A DNA stretch of 64,000 bases from Bradyrhizobium glycinis (GTDB lineage Bacteria; Pseudomonadota; Alphaproteobacteria; Rhizobiales; Xanthobacteraceae): assembly GCF_016031655.1 (NCBI RefSeq), contig NZ_JACCHQ010000019.1, positions 62,001 to 126,000 of the forward strand, written 5' to 3'. A program made the translations under genes and the position numbers. This document shows positions 62,012 to 64,000 of this stretch, piece by piece. Each line of letters begins with the position of its first letter. Within the stretch, counting starts at the first letter, position 1. The notes beneath the pieces were generated by a model, which did no database searches, was not told the DNA's origin, and saw nothing but the letters and a program-made list of their open reading frames with translations.

Positions 62012-63997
62012 ATGAAGCCTGGCCGGGCAGCGACATTCGGGAAGTCAGCCGCGCAATTCCTCGTCGGCTGCCTGAGGCAAACTGTTCCCGCCAAGCAGCG
62101 CACCGATCCCAATGCTGCCGACTTGCTCGAGGCGGTCAAGCAGTGGCAGCAGGTCTTCGAGCACACGCCGGTCATGTACTTCATGGTCGATCCGGCCGGT
62201 ACCGTGATCAACGTCAACACGTTCGGTGCCGAGCAGCTGGGCTACACGCCGGCGGAGTTGATCGGCCGATCCGTGCTGGATGTCTTCCTCGCGGAGGATC
62301 GCGCAACGGTCCGCGCCTGTATCACGTCGTGCCTCGAGACCGTTGATCAGTCACACACCTGGGAAATCCGGAAGATTCGCAGGGACGGCTCGATATTGTG
62401 GGTGCGCGAGAACGCCAAGGCCATGCGGCGGGCCAATGGCGGGCCGATCGTGCTGGTCGCCTGCGAGAACATCACCGAGCGCAAGGAGGCAGAGAACGCG
62501 CTGCGACAGAGCGAGGCTTACCTCGCCCAGGCGCAGGAATTGAGCCACACCGGCAGTTTCGGCTGGAAGGCCGCAACCCGCGAGATCACCTGGTCCAAGG
62601 AGACCTATCGCATCTTCGAATGCGAAGAGGGGACGAAGCCGGCGATCCCCTTCATGCTTCAGCGGATTCATCCGGAGGACCGGCTCGCCGTGCAGCAGAC
62701 GACGGGCCAGGCGGCGCGCGAGGGCAAGGACTATGATCACGAATACCGGCTGGTGATGCCCGACGGTTCCGTCAAGCACGTCCGAGCGGTGGCACGGGCA
62801 ACGCGAGATGCGAACGGTCGCGTCGAGTTCGTCGGATCGGTCAGCGACATCACGGCGACCAAGGAGGCAGAACGCCGACTTCGTGACAGCGAGCAGCGCT
62901 TTCGCGATTATGCCGAAACTGCGTCTGATTGGTTTTGGGAAACCGGGCCGGACCACCGGGTCACCCAGATATCCGAGCACTCCGATACCATCGCCGCCCC
63001 CGCCGGCCTGATCGGGCTCACGCGTTGGGACATTGCGCCCGACGCCGCTCTCGAGCCCGAAAAATGGCGACAACACCGAGCGGCGCTCGACGCCCACGTC
63101 CCGTTCCGCGACTTGGTGTATCGCAGCAAGGACCGCAATGGGCAGCCGATCTACGTCCGGACCAGCGGCAAGCCGTTCTTCGACGCGGACGGCGCTTTCC
63201 TGGGCTACCGTGGCGTTTGCACGGACGTCACCGCGGCCATCCGGGCCAATCAAGCCGAAGACGCGCTGCGCAAGGCCCAGGCCGAGCTCGCCCATGTGAC
63301 ACGTGTCACGACACTGGGTGAGCTGACCGCTTCGATCGCCCACGAGATCAATCAGCCGCTCGCCGCAGTGATCGCAAATGCCGACGCCTGCCTCGCCTGG
63401 CTGCAGCGCAGTCCGCCGGATATCAAAGCGGCCCGCCGTTCCGTCGAGTGGATCATCGAGGACGGCAGGCGTGCCGGCGACGTGATCCGTCACGTTCGGG
63501 CGCTCGCCAAGCGTTCTGACATCGAGATGGTCCCGCTCGACGCCAATGCGGTCGTGCGGGAGGCCGTCGCGCTCGTTCAGCGCGAGATGGCCAGCCACGC
63601 CGTGTCCGTCCGCATGGAGCTGTCCTCGGCGCTACCGAGGATCTTTGGCGATCGTATCCAATTGCAGCAGGTCCTGATCAACCTGATCATGAACGGGATC
63701 GAGGCCATGGCAGACGTCCACGATCGCCCGCGCGAGCTGGCGATCCGCTCACAGGCGAGCGGCGATGGCGCGATGCAGGTGAGCGTTTCCGACTGCGGAA
63801 CCGGCATCAGCGAACAGGCGATAGACCGCCTGTTCACGCCGTTCTTCACCACGAAGTCCTCCGGCATGGGCATGGGTCTGTCGATCTGTCGATCGATCAT
63901 CGAGGCCCATGGCGGACGACTTTCCGCCATACCAAATCAGGAGCGCGGCGCGACTTTTCAGATCACCTTGCCCCTCCACCGAGAGGAAGCATCGTGA
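62012..63997 (+). CDS. PAS-domain sensor histidine kinase (cytoplasmic)
   Basis: A 661-residue soluble kinase. Three PAS/PAC units occupy about residues 45-400, starting VKQWQQVFEHTPVMYFMVDP, ALRQSEAYLAQAQELSHTGS and LRDSEQRFRDYAETASDWFW, each ending in a PAC-like segment. The HisKA-type box is GELTASIAHEINQPLAAVIA (His near 448), and the HATPase has N box INLIMNGIEAM, G1 DCGTGIS and MGMGLSICRSIIEAHGG. No membrane helix is predicted. The stop (TGA, 63995-63997) overlaps a GTG at 63994, so it is coupled to a downstream gene, probably a response regulator. The start is uncertain: the ATG at 62012 has a weak GGGAG upstream. Confidence 0.88.
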   Translation: MKPGRAATFGKSAAQFLVGCLRQTVPAKQRTDPNAADLLEAVKQWQQVFEHTPVMYFMVDPAGTVINVNTFGAEQLGYTPAELIGRSVLDVFLAEDRATVRACITSCLETVDQSHTWEIRKIRRDGSILWVRENAKAMRRANGGPIVLVACENITERKEAENALRQSEAYLAQAQELSHTGSFGWKAATREITWSKETYRIFECEEGTKPAIPFMLQRIHPEDRLAVQQTTGQAAREGKDYDHEYRLVMPDGSVKHVRAVARATRDANGRVEFVGSVSDITATKEAERRLRDSEQRFRDYAETASDWFWETGPDHRVTQISEHSDTIAAPAGLIGLTRWDIAPDAALEPEKWRQHRAALDAHVPFRDLVYRSKDRNGQPIYVRTSGKPFFDADGAFLGYRGVCTDVTAAIRANQAEDALRKAQAELAHVTRVTTLGELTASIAHEINQPLAAVIANADACLAWLQRSPPDIKAARRSVEWIIEDGRRAGDVIRHVRALAKRSDIEMVPLDANAVVREAVALVQREMASHAVSVRMELSSALPRIFGDRIQLQQVLINLIMNGIEAMADVHDRPRELAIRSQASGDGAMQVSVSDCGTGISEQAIDRLFTPFFTTKSSGMGMGLSICRSIIEAHGGRLSAIPNQERGATFQITLPLHREEAS

Positions 63998-64000
63998 CCG
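63994..64000 (+). CDS. Start of a gene cut by the right edge, probably a response regulator
   Basis: GTG at 63994 overlaps the kinase stop as GTGA and is followed by ACC and one more base, reading Met-Thr-... Only two codons are visible. Context (a PAS kinase with this overlap) suggests a FixJ/NarL-type regulator, but the sequence cannot show it. Confidence 0.3.

Overview
The window reads as chromosomal DNA of a Bradyrhizobium-like alphaproteobacterium. The bases are GC-rich. The LexA-type sites have the alphaproteobacterial GTTC-N7-GTTC form. Three RopB/Omp25-type outer-membrane barrels, an ExoR homologue and the alphaproteobacterial order tatABC-serS-surE-pcm-(LysM/M23)-yajC-secDF are present, together with several palindromic dispersed repeats of the kind that fill Bradyrhizobium intergenic spaces. 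No rRNA, tRNA, CRISPR array, prophage or intact insertion sequence was found.

Layout. 1-6374: a SOS box at the left edge, in front of a minus-strand gene of which only the start is visible (possibly ssb); three tandem outer-membrane barrels, each with its own terminator; SOS-type uvrA. 6456-12096: accessory stretch with DinB, KptA, a HAD phosphatase, a methanol-dehydrogenase-type accessory pair (YVTN propeller and MxaD-like), a damaged higBA toxin-antitoxin pair and a lone AAA ATPase, with dispersed repeats between. 12194-20824: acyl-CoA ligase plus PCC-domain gene, two small GNAT paralogues, SPW and DUF3597 proteins, a frameshifted DUF2189 membrane gene, an MltB-type transglycosylase and a 50-residue DUF1127 protein. 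20954-27923: trmFO, an unusual kinase/ANL-C-terminal fusion, a CAP protein, a class V aminotransferase, threonine ammonia-lyase, and two homologues of mitochondrial complex I assembly factors (NDUFAF6-like and NDUFAF3-like) just downstream of secF.

27984-47570 is a dense, mainly minus-strand housekeeping block: protein export (yajC-secD-secF, tatABC), envelope and division (LysM/M23 factor, nagZ, SPOR protein), chromosome segregation (scpA, scpB), translation (serS, argS), repair and stationary-phase functions (pcm, surE), dNTP control (dgt) and Fe-S insertion (erpA). A DUF815 ATPase and a single-domain response regulator are inserted on the opposite strand. 47572-53490 holds a hybrid histidine kinase, exonuclease III, exoR and ilvD.

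53491-54874 is a repeat-filled gap. One element there is an inverted, diverged copy of an element about 44 kb to the left. The right end carries small Cys-rich proteins, a HAMP adenylate cyclase, a soluble lytic transglycosylase, a four-gene cluster of very small Cys-rich proteins (60311-61492) and a PAS histidine kinase coupled to a gene that runs off the window.

Three loci (higB, the DUF2189 gene and possibly the 5' end of the terminal kinase) look broken by single-base shifts. This may be real decay or sequence error. The least-described features are the four-gene CxxC...CxxxC micro-protein cluster and the kinase/ANL-C fusion. Neither can be given a function from sequence alone.
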